Assembly (NCBI RefSeq): GCF_008122505.1
Contig: NZ_VSSB01000001.1
Span: 1,348,891-1,412,890 of the forward strand
Direction of reading: 5' to 3'
From: Agromyces mariniharenae
Lineage (GTDB): Bacteria; Actinomycetota; Actinomycetes; Actinomycetales; Microbacteriaceae
Length of the DNA stretch: 64,000 nucleotides
Below the pieces are notes generated by a model. The model ran no database searches. It saw nothing but the letters and a program-made list of their open reading frames with translations, and was not told the DNA's origin. Of this stretch, positions 24,889 to 33,514 are shown one piece after another. Each line of letters begins with the position of its first letter. The stretch's first letter is position 1. The position numbers were made by a program, and so were the translations under genes.

Positions 24889-25866
24889 ATGCCGCGCCTC
24901 AGGCGGGTCGAGCCCTACGTGTCACCCGGGTTCACCCGGCTGCGGCGCGGCCGCGGGTTCGCCTACGTGCACGCCGACGGCGGTGCGGCCGGACGCGCCG
25001 AGCGCGCTCGCATCGCCGACCTGGCCGTGCCGCCCGCGTGGGAGGACGTGTGGATCTCGGATGCCCCGAACGCGCACATCCTCGCGGTGGGCGTCGACGC
25101 GGCGGGCCGACGCCAGTACCTCTATCACCCGGTCTGGCGCGAGCAGCAGGACGCGGAGAAGTTCCTGCGGATGACGGCGCTGGCCGAGGTCCTGCCGGCG
25201 GCCCGGCGCACCGTGCGGCGCGACCTCGCGCTCGCCGAGCTGCCGCGCGACCGCGTGCTCGCCGCCGCGTTCCGCACGCTCGACCTTGGCGCCATCCGCA
25301 TCGGATCGGAGGAGTCGCTCGCGGGCTTCCGCAGCCGCGGGCTCACCACGCTGCTCGTGCGCAACGCGCGGCTCGACGATGACGACGCAGGCACCGTGAG
25401 GTTCCGGTTCCGCGCGAAGGGCGGCGTCGCGCAGGACATCCGGGTGACGGATGCCGCGCTCGCGACGTTCGTGGAGCGCTCGGCCGAGCGCTCGCCCGCG
25501 TCGCGGCTCTACGCCTGGCTCGACGGCCGGCGGATGCGCGCCGCGATCGCGTCCGACGTGAACGACGACATCCGCGAGCGTACGGGCGGCGACTTCACCG
25601 CGAAGGACTTCCGGACGCTGCGCGGCACGATCGCTGCGGCTGACCGGCTCGCCGAGCTCGGCGTCGCGGGCACGGCCCGGGCGCGAGCGACGGCCGTGCG
25701 CGACGCCGTCGAGTTCGCGAGCACGGTGCTGGGGAACACCCCGACGATCGCGAAGGCGAGCTACGTCGACCCGCGCGTGGTGGACGCATACGAGCACGGG
25801 CGAACGATCAGCCTGCGTGGTGGGCGCGAGACGGCACTGCTGGCGCTGCTCGTCGACGAGGCGTGA
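24889..25866 (+). CDS. DNA topoisomerase IB
   Basis: The product is 325 aa, the usual bacterial/poxvirus-type length. Conserved pieces are PPAWEDVWIS, QYLYHPVWREQQDAEKF, AIRIGSEE (catalytic Arg), FRFRAKGG (catalytic Lys), KDFRTLRGT and ASYVDPRVVDAYEHG with the nucleophile Y292. It relaxes supercoils by a 3'-phosphotyrosine intermediate. The position after FRT is LRGT where many relatives have a Trp-His or similar pair; this may be a lineage variant. It sits next to NHEJ genes. Confidence 0.92.
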   Translation: MPRLRRVEPYVSPGFTRLRRGRGFAYVHADGGAAGRAERARIADLAVPPAWEDVWISDAPNAHILAVGVDAAGRRQYLYHPVWREQQDAEKFLRMTALAEVLPAARRTVRRDLALAELPRDRVLAAAFRTLDLGAIRIGSEESLAGFRSRGLTTLLVRNARLDDDDAGTVRFRFRAKGGVAQDIRVTDAALATFVERSAERSPASRLYAWLDGRRMRAAIASDVNDDIRERTGGDFTAKDFRTLRGTIAAADRLAELGVAGTARARATAVRDAVEFASTVLGNTPTIAKASYVDPRVVDAYEHGRTISLRGGRETALLALLVDEA

Positions 25867-25941
25867 GGGCGCGACCGAACTCGGACGGTCGCTCTCCGGG
25901 GCGGGACAGGAGCCCGGCGCCGGACGCCGCCGCCCGGCCGG

Positions 25942-26283
25942 TCAGGCCGCGATGACGGGCGGAAGGTCGGGCTCGGGCTCCACGTCGACGTGCTCCTCGA
26001 CGAGCAGGATGCCGCCCGTGCTGTTGGCCGAGCGCATCAGGTCCTCGACCCACTCCCGGCTCAGCTCGGGGGTCTCGGGCTCGTCGAACACGAAGCGCAG
26101 GGGGATGGTCGGGTGCACCCAGAGGGTGCTGCGACCGCGCGGCTGATCGTCGGGATGCTTCCACGACAGGGTGAAGCTCTCGCCGCGGCGGAGCTTGGTC
26201 GTGATCGCGAACTTCAGGTGCGCCAGCGCGCGGTCCTCGATGCCGATGGGGGTGCCGGAATCGCCGTAGTAGAGTGTGCCCAC
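25942..26283 (-). CDS. Small conserved protein, paralogue 3 of 3 (DUF7882-like)
   Basis: The product is 113 aa. Its first 95 residues are almost the same as paralogue 2, with only conservative changes such as LKFAITTKLRRGESF. The C-terminal tail is short and acidic. Start is GTG with TAGGCT 6 nt upstream. It lies 33 nt downstream-facing from the ligD stop codon on the same strand, so readthrough from ligD is limited by its own promoter. Confidence 0.85.
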   Translation of the reverse strand: MGTLYYGDSGTPIGIEDRALAHLKFAITTKLRRGESFTLSWKHPDDQPRGRSTLWVHPTIPLRFVFDEPETPELSREWVEDLMRSANSTGGILLVEEHVDVEPEPDLPPVIAA

Positions 26284-26289
26284 CGACGA

Positions 26290-26295
26290 AGCCTA
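26290..26295 (-). promoter_or_regulatory. -10 box TAGGCT, leaderless
   Basis: It lies 6 nt upstream of the GTG at 26283. Confidence 0.6.
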
Positions 26296-26316
26296 CCCCG
26301 TTGAGGGGCCATCGGA

Positions 26317-28884
26317 TTACGCTTCCCTCACGACCTCATCGGGGGATTTGTCGCTGCGGAGGCCGCGCCACCTCGGGTGCCGAGCGACGCCCGTGCGGGT
26401 CCATTCGCCGAACTCGATCTCGCCGACGAGCTCGGGACGCACCCACACCGCGTCCTTCGCGTCGATGGCCGGCACCGCCAGGAACGGCGGCGCGGGCTGC
26501 TCGAGCTCGCCGAGCCGCTGCAGGAGCCGATCGAGCTCCACTTCGCGGAAGCCGCTGCCGACCCGTCCCGCGTACTCGAGCCCGTGGTCGCCCGGGATGC
26601 CCACGAGCAGCGAGCGGATGTGCCCCGTCCGCGTGCCGCTGCCCTTGCGGTAGCCGCCGATCACGACCTCCTGCGTGCGCGTGAGCTTCAGCTTCTGCCA
26701 GTCCTCCGACCGCACGCCGGGCCGGTACGGCGAGTCGGGTCGCTTGGCCACGAGGCCTTCGAGGCCGAGTCGGCGGCTCTCCTCGAACGCCTCGGCGGGT
26801 TCGCCCGTCGCGGCGGCCGGCACCTCGACGGGCACGCCGGCGCGCGGTCGAAGCAGCCGCTCGAGCAGCTCACGCCGTCGGCGGTACGGCAGCTGGGTCA
26901 CGGGCGAGCCGGCGATCTCGAGCACGTCGAAGAGCAGCAGCCGCACCGGCACGGATGCCGCGACCCGTTCGATCTCGCGCGGACGGGTCAGGTTCATCCG
27001 CTGCTGGATCCGCTCGAAGCTGGGGCGTCCGTGCTCGTCGAGCGCGACGATCTCCCCGTCGACCAGCGCGTCGCCGCGCAGCACCCTCGGCAGCCCCGCG
27101 AGCTCGGGGTAGGTGGCGGTGACGTCGTTCCCGCGACGGCTGAGCAGTCGCACGCCGCCGCCGTCGGCGCGGGCGAGCACGCGGATGCCGTCCCACTTCC
27201 ACTCGAGGGCCCACTCCTCCCCCGCCAGGCGGCCGAGCGTGCCCGAGGTGGCGAGCATCGGGCGGACCAGGATGGGCTCGACGCCGTCGGTGGGGCGAGG
27301 AGCAGGCTCACCCGTTCGCGCGAGGGGGTTTCGAGACGCGTTCGGCTTCGCCGGGTGCTCCTCGATCACCGGAGTGCTCGCACGCTCGTCGACCCCCGGA
27401 GGGTCGTCCGCTTCGTCCGTGGCATCCGCTGCGACCGAGCTCGCGTGCCGCGCCTTCGACGACGGGCTCCAGTGCCCGGCGCGCTGGTCCTTCATACGGT
27501 GCAGCAGCCACTGCGACTTCTCGCCCTCGCCCTCGGTGCGGATGAGCGCGAGCCGCACCTCGCCGAGCGGCCCGCCGGGCCGCCCCGTGAGCGTGAAGAT
27601 GACCTCCTCGTCGCGCCACTTCTCGGTCTCGTACGTGCCGGTGTCCCAGACGGTCATGCCCCCGGCGCCGTACTGCCCGGTCGGGATCGTGCCCTCGAAC
27701 ACGAGGTACTCCATCGGGTGGTCCTCGGTCTGCACGGCGAGGTTGTTGCGGTCGGTCCCCTCGGGAATACCCCTCGGGACGGCCCAGCTCTTCAGCACGC
27801 CGTCGCGCTCGAGCCGCAGGTCGTAGTGCAGTCGCCGGGCGTGGTGCTCCTGGATCACGAACCGCGGGAGGCCCTCACTCGGCGCGCCCCACGCCGAAGA
27901 GGGCATCGGCTCGGGCGTCGCCCCGACCTCGCGCATCGAGAGGTAGGTGGCGAGCGGGCCATGCGCGCCGCCGCCCGATGCCGCGAGCGGCGCGGTCGGA
28001 TCGATACCCGCGGCGACGCGCTCCAGCACCTCGTGCGCCTCGAGGTGGCGCAGGTCGGGGTCCGCGAGCTCCTCCCACGTGCGCGGCGCGGCCACGGTCG
28101 GGCGGAACCGTCCGCGCAGCGAATACGGCGCGATCGTCGTCTTGTTCCGGTTGTTCTGGCTCCAGTCGATGAGCACCCGTCGCTCGCGCAGCGTCTTGCG
28201 CATGCTCGACACGATGAGCTCGGGATGGTCGGCCTCGAGGGCGCGGGCCAGCTCGTGCGCGACGGCCGAGATCTGCTCCGAGCTCTGCGCGCCGTCGAGC
28301 GGGGCGTAGAGGTGGATGCCCTTGCTGCCGCTCGTCACGGGGTAGGCCTCGAGCGACATCCCGTCGAGGATCGCCCGCACGAGCCGGGCCACCTCGGCGC
28401 ACTCGGCGAGGCCCATGCCCGGGCCGGGATCCAGGTCGAACACCATGCGGTCTGGGTTGCCGCGTTCGCCGTCGGGGCGGAAGCGCCACTGCGGCACGTG
28501 CACCTCGAGCGACGCCTGCTGCGCGAGCCAGACGAGCGTCGCCCGGTTGTCGGCGATCGGGTAGGTCTTGGGCCCGTCGGAGTGCTGGATGACCCCGCGA
28601 CGCACCCAGTCGGGCGCATGCTCGGCGAGGTTCTTCTCGAAGAAGACCTGGCCCGGGGCATCCGGGGTGCCGACGCCCTGCACCCAGCGCTTGCGCGTCA
28701 CCGGCCGCCCGGCCGTGAGCGGCACCATGACGGGGGCGACCTCCGCGTAGTAGGAGATCACCTCGCCCTTGGTCATGCCCGTCTCGGGATACATGACCTT
28801 GTCGAGGTTCGTCAGCCGGAGCCTCCGACCGTCGACCTCCACGAGCTGGCGCGTGCCCTCGGCCACGCGTCCATCCTCGCGCAC
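26317..28884 (-). CDS. ligD: Multidomain NHEJ DNA ligase (polymerase-phosphoesterase-ligase)
   Basis: The product is 855 aa with all three LigD activities in the order found in mycobacteria: primase-like polymerase (about 10-300, with MVFDLDPGPG and SGSKGIHLYAPLDG), 3'-phosphoesterase (about 340-500, FVIQEHHARRLHYDLRLE), and ATP-dependent ligase (about 545-855, adenylated K563 in EWKWDGIR). It fills, trims and seals double-strand breaks with Ku, encoded divergently 64 nt away. The linker before the ligase domain contains a REP-like palindrome (27327-27372) read in frame. Confidence 0.96.
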   Translation of the reverse strand: MREDGRVAEGTRQLVEVDGRRLRLTNLDKVMYPETGMTKGEVISYYAEVAPVMVPLTAGRPVTRKRWVQGVGTPDAPGQVFFEKNLAEHAPDWVRRGVIQHSDGPKTYPIADNRATLVWLAQQASLEVHVPQWRFRPDGERGNPDRMVFDLDPGPGMGLAECAEVARLVRAILDGMSLEAYPVTSGSKGIHLYAPLDGAQSSEQISAVAHELARALEADHPELIVSSMRKTLRERRVLIDWSQNNRNKTTIAPYSLRGRFRPTVAAPRTWEELADPDLRHLEAHEVLERVAAGIDPTAPLAASGGGAHGPLATYLSMREVGATPEPMPSSAWGAPSEGLPRFVIQEHHARRLHYDLRLERDGVLKSWAVPRGIPEGTDRNNLAVQTEDHPMEYLVFEGTIPTGQYGAGGMTVWDTGTYETEKWRDEEVIFTLTGRPGGPLGEVRLALIRTEGEGEKSQWLLHRMKDQRAGHWSPSSKARHASSVAADATDEADDPPGVDERASTPVIEEHPAKPNASRNPLARTGEPAPRPTDGVEPILVRPMLATSGTLGRLAGEEWALEWKWDGIRVLARADGGGVRLLSRRGNDVTATYPELAGLPRVLRGDALVDGEIVALDEHGRPSFERIQQRMNLTRPREIERVAASVPVRLLLFDVLEIAGSPVTQLPYRRRRELLERLLRPRAGVPVEVPAAATGEPAEAFEESRRLGLEGLVAKRPDSPYRPGVRSEDWQKLKLTRTQEVVIGGYRKGSGTRTGHIRSLLVGIPGDHGLEYAGRVGSGFREVELDRLLQRLGELEQPAPPFLAVPAIDAKDAVWVRPELVGEIEFGEWTRTGVARHPRWRGLRSDKSPDEVVREA
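27327..27372. repeat. REP-like palindrome inside ligD
   Basis: The sequence begins GGTTTCGAGACGCG, has a TTCGGCTTCGCCGGG hairpin centre, and ends GCTCCTCGATCACCGG, matching the intergenic copies at 13728-13885. It encodes part of the disordered linker between phosphoesterase and ligase domains without breaking the frame. Confidence 0.7.
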
Positions 28885-28948
28885 TGCGGCGAGTCACCGC
28901 GAGGGCAGGGGGTTCCGCCCGCGCGGGGCGGGGGTGTGTACTTGAGGC

Positions 28949-29899
28949 ATGCGAGCCGTCTGGAAGGGGGCGGTCACATTCGGCCTGGTCAATGTGCCCG
29001 TCAAGTTGTACAGCGCCACCGAGGACCACGACGTGTCACTGCACCAGGTGCACGACGCGGACGGCGGGCGCATCCGCTACCAACGCATCTGCGAGATCGA
29101 CGGCAAGCCCGTCGACTACAAGAACATCGACAAGGCCTACGACGACGGCGAGCGCACGGTGATCATCACCGATGAGGACCTCAAGTCGCTGCCCGCCGAG
29201 CGCAGCCGCGAGATCGAGGTCGTCGAGTTCGTGCCGACCGAGCAGATCGACCCGATCATGTTCGACAAGAGCTACTACCTCGAGCCCGACTCCGCGTCGA
29301 ACAAGGCGTACGTGCTGCTGCGGCGCACGCTGGAGTCGACCGACCGCACCGCGATCGTGCGCATGGCGCTGCGGCAGAAGACCCGGCTGGCCGCGCTGCG
29401 CGTCTACGGCGACGTGCTCATGGTGCAGACGCTGCTCTGGAGCGACGAGGTGCGCGAGGCCGCCTTCCCGTCGCTCGACGAGCCGGTGAAGATCTCCTCA
29501 CAGGAGCTCCAACTGTCGAAGCAGCTCGTCGAGAGCCTGGTCGCCGACTTCGAGCCGGCGCAGTTCGTCGACGAGTACCAGCAGGAGCTGCGCACGCTCA
29601 TCACGGCGAAGCTCGAGCAGGGCGACGCGATCGACACGGCCGCGACCTTCGGCGAGCAGCCCGAGGAGGAGGCCGGCGGCGAGGTCATCGACCTCATGGA
29701 GGCGCTGCGCCAGTCCATCGCGTCGAAGCGGGGCGGTGCGGATGCCGCGACGTCGGGCGGCTCGTCGGGCTCGAAGAGCGGCTCGGGCGCCAAGTCGGCG
29801 TCGAAGTCCGCGTCGGGCGGCTCCAAGTCGTCGGGCGACGGCGCGAAGAAGAAGGCCCCGGCCAAGAAGGCTCCGGCGAAGAAGGCCGCGGCGTCCTGA
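28949..29899 (+). CDS. ku: Ku protein (bacterial NHEJ)
   Basis: The product is 316 aa. The Ku core starts MRAVWKGAVTFGLVNVPVKL and spans to about residue 250. A low-complexity tail of about 55 residues is Ser/Gly/Lys-rich and ends in AKKAPAKK repeats, the type of basic tail that in mycobacteria helps DNA bridging and threading. It binds broken DNA ends as a homodimer and recruits LigD. Divergent from ligD with a 64-nt shared promoter region. Confidence 0.96.
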   Translation: MRAVWKGAVTFGLVNVPVKLYSATEDHDVSLHQVHDADGGRIRYQRICEIDGKPVDYKNIDKAYDDGERTVIITDEDLKSLPAERSREIEVVEFVPTEQIDPIMFDKSYYLEPDSASNKAYVLLRRTLESTDRTAIVRMALRQKTRLAALRVYGDVLMVQTLLWSDEVREAAFPSLDEPVKISSQELQLSKQLVESLVADFEPAQFVDEYQQELRTLITAKLEQGDAIDTAATFGEQPEEEAGGEVIDLMEALRQSIASKRGGADAATSGGSSGSKSGSGAKSASKSASGGSKSSGDGAKKKAPAKKAPAKKAAAS

Positions 29900-29922
29900 C
29901 GTCGCGGCCTGGCCCAACGACG

Positions 29923-29961
29923 ACGGCGCGCGGCATCCGATGAGCGGATGCCGCGCGCCGT
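29923..29961. terminator. Bidirectional hairpin with the GGCATCC word in its stem
   Basis: A perfect 17-bp stem (29923-29939 with 29945-29961) and a 5-nt loop lie between convergent genes; the apical part of the stem is CGGCATCCG/CGGATGCCG. Confidence 0.88.
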
Positions 29962-29977
29962 GCGCGTGGGGCGGGTG

Positions 29978-30409
29978 TCAGCCCGCGTCGCAGGAGTTGG
30001 TGACCTCGGTCGCCGCCTCGGAGATCGCGCCCTGCTGCTCGGCCACCGCCTCCGCGTCGACCTCGGCGTCGGGGTCGGCCGGGAGCGTCGACGCGAACTC
30101 GGACGCGGCGTCGATCTGCTCGCCGAGCACGCCCAGCGCCTCGGAGGTGCCGGTGTCGGCGCCGTACTCCTCGTCGAGCGCGGTGACCCGCTCGCTGTAG
30201 CCGTCGAGCGACTCCTGCATCTCGCTCGGGTCGCCGCCGGCGGCGAGCACGTTCTGCGCGCCGTTCGAGATGTCGCGGACCTCCGAGCCGACCGCCTGGC
30301 ACGGGTCGTCGGCGGCGGCGGTCGTGGAGCCGCCTCCACCGGCGGTGCAGCCGGCCAGCAGCAGCGCGCCGGCGAAGACCAGCGCTGCGGACGTCATGAT
30401 TCGTTGCAT
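29978..30409 (-). CDS. Acidic lipoprotein of unknown function
   Basis: The product is 143 aa. Signal peptide with lipobox LLAGC (Cys near residue 20). The mature part is acidic and helical; two Cys residues (DDPCQAVG and TNSCDAG) bracket it and may form a disulfide. The pattern recalls the lipoprotein at 18495 (helical, Ala/Glu/Asp-rich). No family recognised. ATG at 30409 is preferred over an in-frame ATG at 30397 because it provides basic residues before the hydrophobic core. Confidence 0.78.
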   Translation of the reverse strand: MQRIMTSAALVFAGALLLAGCTAGGGGSTTAAADDPCQAVGSEVRDISNGAQNVLAAGGDPSEMQESLDGYSERVTALDEEYGADTGTSEALGVLGEQIDAASEFASTLPADPDAEVDAEAVAEQQGAISEAATEVTNSCDAG

Positions 30410-30509
30410 GGTTGCAATCCCCCTGATCGTGGTGTCGTCCAGCCTAGCGACGACCCTCCGACAGCCGACGGGTTGCATGCGTCGGCATGGAGGCGTGCCG
30501 CGAGCACCT

Positions 30510-30548
30510 GTCAAGGGCCTGCCGGCGCGGCATCCGTCGACCTACGCT
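30510..30548 (+). promoter_or_regulatory. GTCAAG-N27-TACGCT upstream element, leaderless gene
   Basis: GTCAAG (30510-30515) precedes TACGCT (30543-30548) by 27 nt. The -10 box is 6 nt from the ATG, so the mRNA should be leaderless and the GTCAAG box is centred near -43. Confidence 0.55.
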
Positions 30549-30554
30549 CGCGGC

Positions 30555-30917
30555 ATGAGCACGGCAGACGAGACCGGTTCCGGTCGCAATCCCGACGCCG
30601 GCCCCGGCGACCGGGGGGCACTGGACGACACCGGACAGACGCGCAAGGACGTGAGCTACAGCCCCGCAAGCGAGCAGGAGACCGCCGCGAAGCAGCGCGA
30701 TCCGCTCCCCGACGGGCTCGACGACGATCTCGACGCCGGTCGGATCCGCGCAGTGCCGGGCACGGGCGGCCCCGACGACGCCGGCGACGTCGACCTCGAG
30801 CGCGAGGAGGTCGAGGACGGGCCGCTCGCTCGCTCGGGCCGCGACGGCTCCGAGGTCACGAGCGCGAGCGAGGGCGACCCGCTCGACGACACGACGCCCG
30901 TCGACAACCTCGAGTAG
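30555..30917 (+). CDS. Acidic, probably disordered protein
   Basis: The product is 120 aa. It is Asp/Glu/Gly-rich with almost no hydrophobic residues; QTRKDVSYSPASEQETAAKQ and DPLDDTTPVDNLE are the least repetitive parts. It resembles the protein at 21064 in composition and in its promoter element. Leaderless start. Function unknown; a hydrophilin-like stress protein is one idea. Confidence 0.72.
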   Translation: MSTADETGSGRNPDAGPGDRGALDDTGQTRKDVSYSPASEQETAAKQRDPLPDGLDDDLDAGRIRAVPGTGGPDDAGDVDLEREEVEDGPLARSGRDGSEVTSASEGDPLDDTTPVDNLE

Positions 30918-30920
30918 CGG

Positions 30921-32660
30921 TCAGGCGAGCACGCGTTCGTCGGCTGCCGCCTCGGCCCCGGCGACGGCCGGCTCGTCCCACGCGGGCCGCGGCACCGAGT
31001 CGAGCAGCAGCCGGGTGTACGGATGCCGCGGTGCGTCGAGCAGCTCGGACGTGCGCCCGCGCTCGACGATCTCGCCGCGCTGCATCACCACGGTCTCGTC
31101 GCACACCCGCCGAACGACCGCGAGGTCGTGGCTGATGAACAGCACGGTGAGGCCGCGCGCCCGGCGGATGCGCGCGACGAGATCGAGCACCTGCGCCTGC
31201 ACCGAGACGTCGAGCGCGCTCGTCGCCTCGTCCATCACGAGCAGGTCGGGCTCGATGGCGAGCGCGCGGGCGATCGCGACCCGCTGGCGCTGGCCGCCCG
31301 ACAGGGTCTTCGGCCGGGCATTCGCGTGACGGGCGTCGAGGCCGACCTGCTCGAGCAGGTCGAGCACCCGGGCACGGGCGTCGGCGGTCGACAGTCGAGC
31401 GTGCAGCTTGAGCGCGTCCTCGATTGCGCGGCCCGCGGTGACCCTCGGGTCGAGTGAGAGGTACGGGTCCTGGAACACCATCTGCACCGATCGGGCGTGC
31501 GCCAGTCGCTCGGCCCGCGTGCGCGGCGCGGCGGTGCGCTCGCGTCCGTCGACCAGGATGTCGCCGGCGTCGGCCTGCTCGAGGCCGACGATCATGCGCG
31601 CGAGCGTCGACTTGCCCGAGCCCGACTCCCCCACCACGCCGAGCGCCCCGCCGCGCGGGATCGAGATCGACGCATCCGCGACGGCGTGCACCGGCGCGCG
31701 TCCCCGCGGATGGTAGGTCTTCGCGAGCGAGGTCACGACGAGCATCGGCTCGGGGGCAGCGGATGCCGCGGGCGCGGCGTCGGCGGCGGGCGACGTGCCG
31801 GCCGCGGCATCCGTCGCTGTCGCGGCATCCGTCGGCGTCGCGGGCTCTGGGTCTCGAGACGCGGCTTCGCCGCTGCTCGACCCACGGAGGGCGATGGTCG
31901 GCGTCGCCGCGACGAGCCGCTTCGTGTACTCCGCCTGCGGATCGCGCAGCACGCTCCGGGCGTCGCCGCGCTCCTCGACCCTGCCCTTGCTCATGACCAC
32001 GATGCGGTCGCAGAGCGAGGCGGCGAGGGTCAGGTCGTGCGTGATGAAGAGCATGCCCATGCCGCGGCTCGCCCGCTGCTCGGCGAGCACCGCGATGATC
32101 TCGGCCTGCGTCGTGACGTCGAGCGCGGTCGTCGGCTCGTCGCAGATGAGGAGCGACGGTGAGCTCATGAGGGCGCCGGCGATCATGACCCGCTGGAGCA
32201 TGCCGCCCGACAGCTCGTGCGGATGCTGCGACAGGTGCTCCTCGGGGCGCGGCATCCGCACGGCGCCGAGCAGCTCGACCGCGCGGGCGCGCGCCTCGGC
32301 GGCCGGTCGTCGGTCGGCGATGCGCGTGGCCTCGGTGAGGTGGTCGCCGATCGTGCGCATGGGGTTGATGCCGGCGCGCGGGTCCTGGAACACCATCGCG
32401 GCGCTGCGACGGCGCAGGTCGAGCAGGTCTCGTGTGGACGCGCCGAGCACCTCGCGATCCTCGAGCCGCACGGATCCGCCCGTCGACGCCCGATCGGGGA
32501 ACAGGCCGAGCACCGAGCGCGCGGTGAGCGACTTGCCCGAGCCCGATTCGCCGACGAGGCCGACGGTCTCGCCCGGGGCGACGCTCAGCGAGATGCCGTC
32601 GAGCAGGCGCGTGCCGTCGGGCAGGTCGAGCGTGAGTCGGTCGATGTCGAGGAGCGTCAT
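30921..32660 (-). CDS. Peptide ABC transporter ATPase, two-domain fusion (DppD-DppF type)
   Basis: The product is 579 aa with two complete ATPase domains. The first has GESGSGKSL, the signature LSGGMLQRVMIAGAL and the Walker B DEPTTALD; the second has GESGSGKST, LSGGQRQRVAIARAL and DEATSALD. The joining linker of about 65 residues is Ala/Thr/Pro-rich and encoded by repeats of the GGCATCC word plus a REP-like palindrome. It powers the di/oligopeptide importer of this operon; its ATG overlaps the stop of the permease (ATGA). Confidence 0.94.
   Translation of the reverse strand: MTLLDIDRLTLDLPDGTRLLDGISLSVAPGETVGLVGESGSGKSLTARSVLGLFPDRASTGGSVRLEDREVLGASTRDLLDLRRRSAAMVFQDPRAGINPMRTIGDHLTEATRIADRRPAAEARARAVELLGAVRMPRPEEHLSQHPHELSGGMLQRVMIAGALMSSPSLLICDEPTTALDVTTQAEIIAVLAEQRASRGMGMLFITHDLTLAASLCDRIVVMSKGRVEERGDARSVLRDPQAEYTKRLVAATPTIALRGSSSGEAASRDPEPATPTDAATATDAAAGTSPAADAAPAASAAPEPMLVVTSLAKTYHPRGRAPVHAVADASISIPRGGALGVVGESGSGKSTLARMIVGLEQADAGDILVDGRERTAAPRTRAERLAHARSVQMVFQDPYLSLDPRVTAGRAIEDALKLHARLSTADARARVLDLLEQVGLDARHANARPKTLSGGQRQRVAIARALAIEPDLLVMDEATSALDVSVQAQVLDLVARIRRARGLTVLFISHDLAVVRRVCDETVVMQRGEIVERGRTSELLDAPRHPYTRLLLDSVPRPAWDEPAVAGAEAAADERVLA
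31850..31887. repeat. REP-like palindrome inside the ABC ATPase gene
   Basis: GGTCTCGAGACGCGG, a GGCTTCGCC centre and GCTCGACCCACGG reproduce the REP-like unit of 13728-13885. It is translated in frame as part of the interdomain linker. Confidence 0.68.
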
Positions 32661-33514
32661 GCGGGGGCACCTCCGATGCGGTCGGACAGTTCCTCGCCGA
32701 TCACGTTCACTGCGACCACGACGACCACCACGGCGACGGCCGGCACGAGGGCGGGCAGGAAGTAGCCGCCGATGAGGCCCGCCTGGGCCTCGTTGATCAT
32801 GGCGCCCCAGTCGGCCGTCGGCGCCTGCACGCCGAGCCCGAGGAACGAGAGGGCGGCAAGCTCGGCGAGCACGTAGCCGAAGTTGAGGGTCGACTGCGCG
32901 CCGACGATCGGGGTGACGTTCGGGAGCACGCGACGGAACGCGATCCAGCCGCCGCCGAAGCCCTGCACGCGGTACGCCGCGACATATGGACGACTGCGCT
33001 CGGCGGTCACGAGCGAGCGGGTGAGCCGGGCCACGAACGGCATGTACGCGATGCTCATGGCGATGACGGGGGCGACGAGCCCCTTGCCGAACAGCGCGAC
33101 CGCCATGATCGCGATGAGCAGCGAGGGGAACGCGAACACGACGTCGAAGATCCGGCCGAGCACCGCGTCGAGCCAGCCGCCGCGCCATCCGGCGAGGAGG
33201 CCGAGCAGGATGCCGAGCACGGTCGAGGTCAGCACGACGAGGAGCGGACCGAGCAGCGCGGTGCGGGCGCCGAAGATCAGGCGGCTCAGCAGGTCGCGGC
33301 CGAGGGCGTCGGTGCCGAGCCAGTGCACGGCGCTCGGGCCGGCGTGCACGGCGCCGAGGTCGACCTGGTCGGGCGGGTAGGGCGCGATGAAGGGGGCGAG
33401 GATCGCGGCGAGCGTCATCGCGGCGACGATGCCGACGCTCACGAGGAGGGTGGCGTTCGCGCGTCGGGCGCGCGGGGCGCGCAGCACCTCGACGGCGAGG
33501 GTGGGGGTGGTCAT
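32657..33514 (-). CDS. Peptide ABC transporter permease (DppC/OppC type)
   Basis: The product is 285 aa with six membrane helices. The N-terminal LGTDALGRDLLSRLIFGAR motif and the loop PYVAAYRVQGFGGGWIAFRR are characteristic of the OppC side. Its start overlaps the partner permease by ATGA and its stop overlaps the ATPase start. It forms the inner-membrane channel of the importer. Confidence 0.93.
   Translation of the reverse strand: MTTPTLAVEVLRAPRARRANATLLVSVGIVAAMTLAAILAPFIAPYPPDQVDLGAVHAGPSAVHWLGTDALGRDLLSRLIFGARTALLGPLLVVLTSTVLGILLGLLAGWRGGWLDAVLGRIFDVVFAFPSLLIAIMAVALFGKGLVAPVIAMSIAYMPFVARLTRSLVTAERSRPYVAAYRVQGFGGGWIAFRRVLPNVTPIVGAQSTLNFGYVLAELAALSFLGLGVQAPTADWGAMINEAQAGLIGGYFLPALVPAVAVVVVVVAVNVIGEELSDRIGGAPA

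Noticed and set aside
26377..29175. A 932-codon plus-strand frame
   Set aside because: It is antisense to ligD and runs out of frame into ku, both certain genes.
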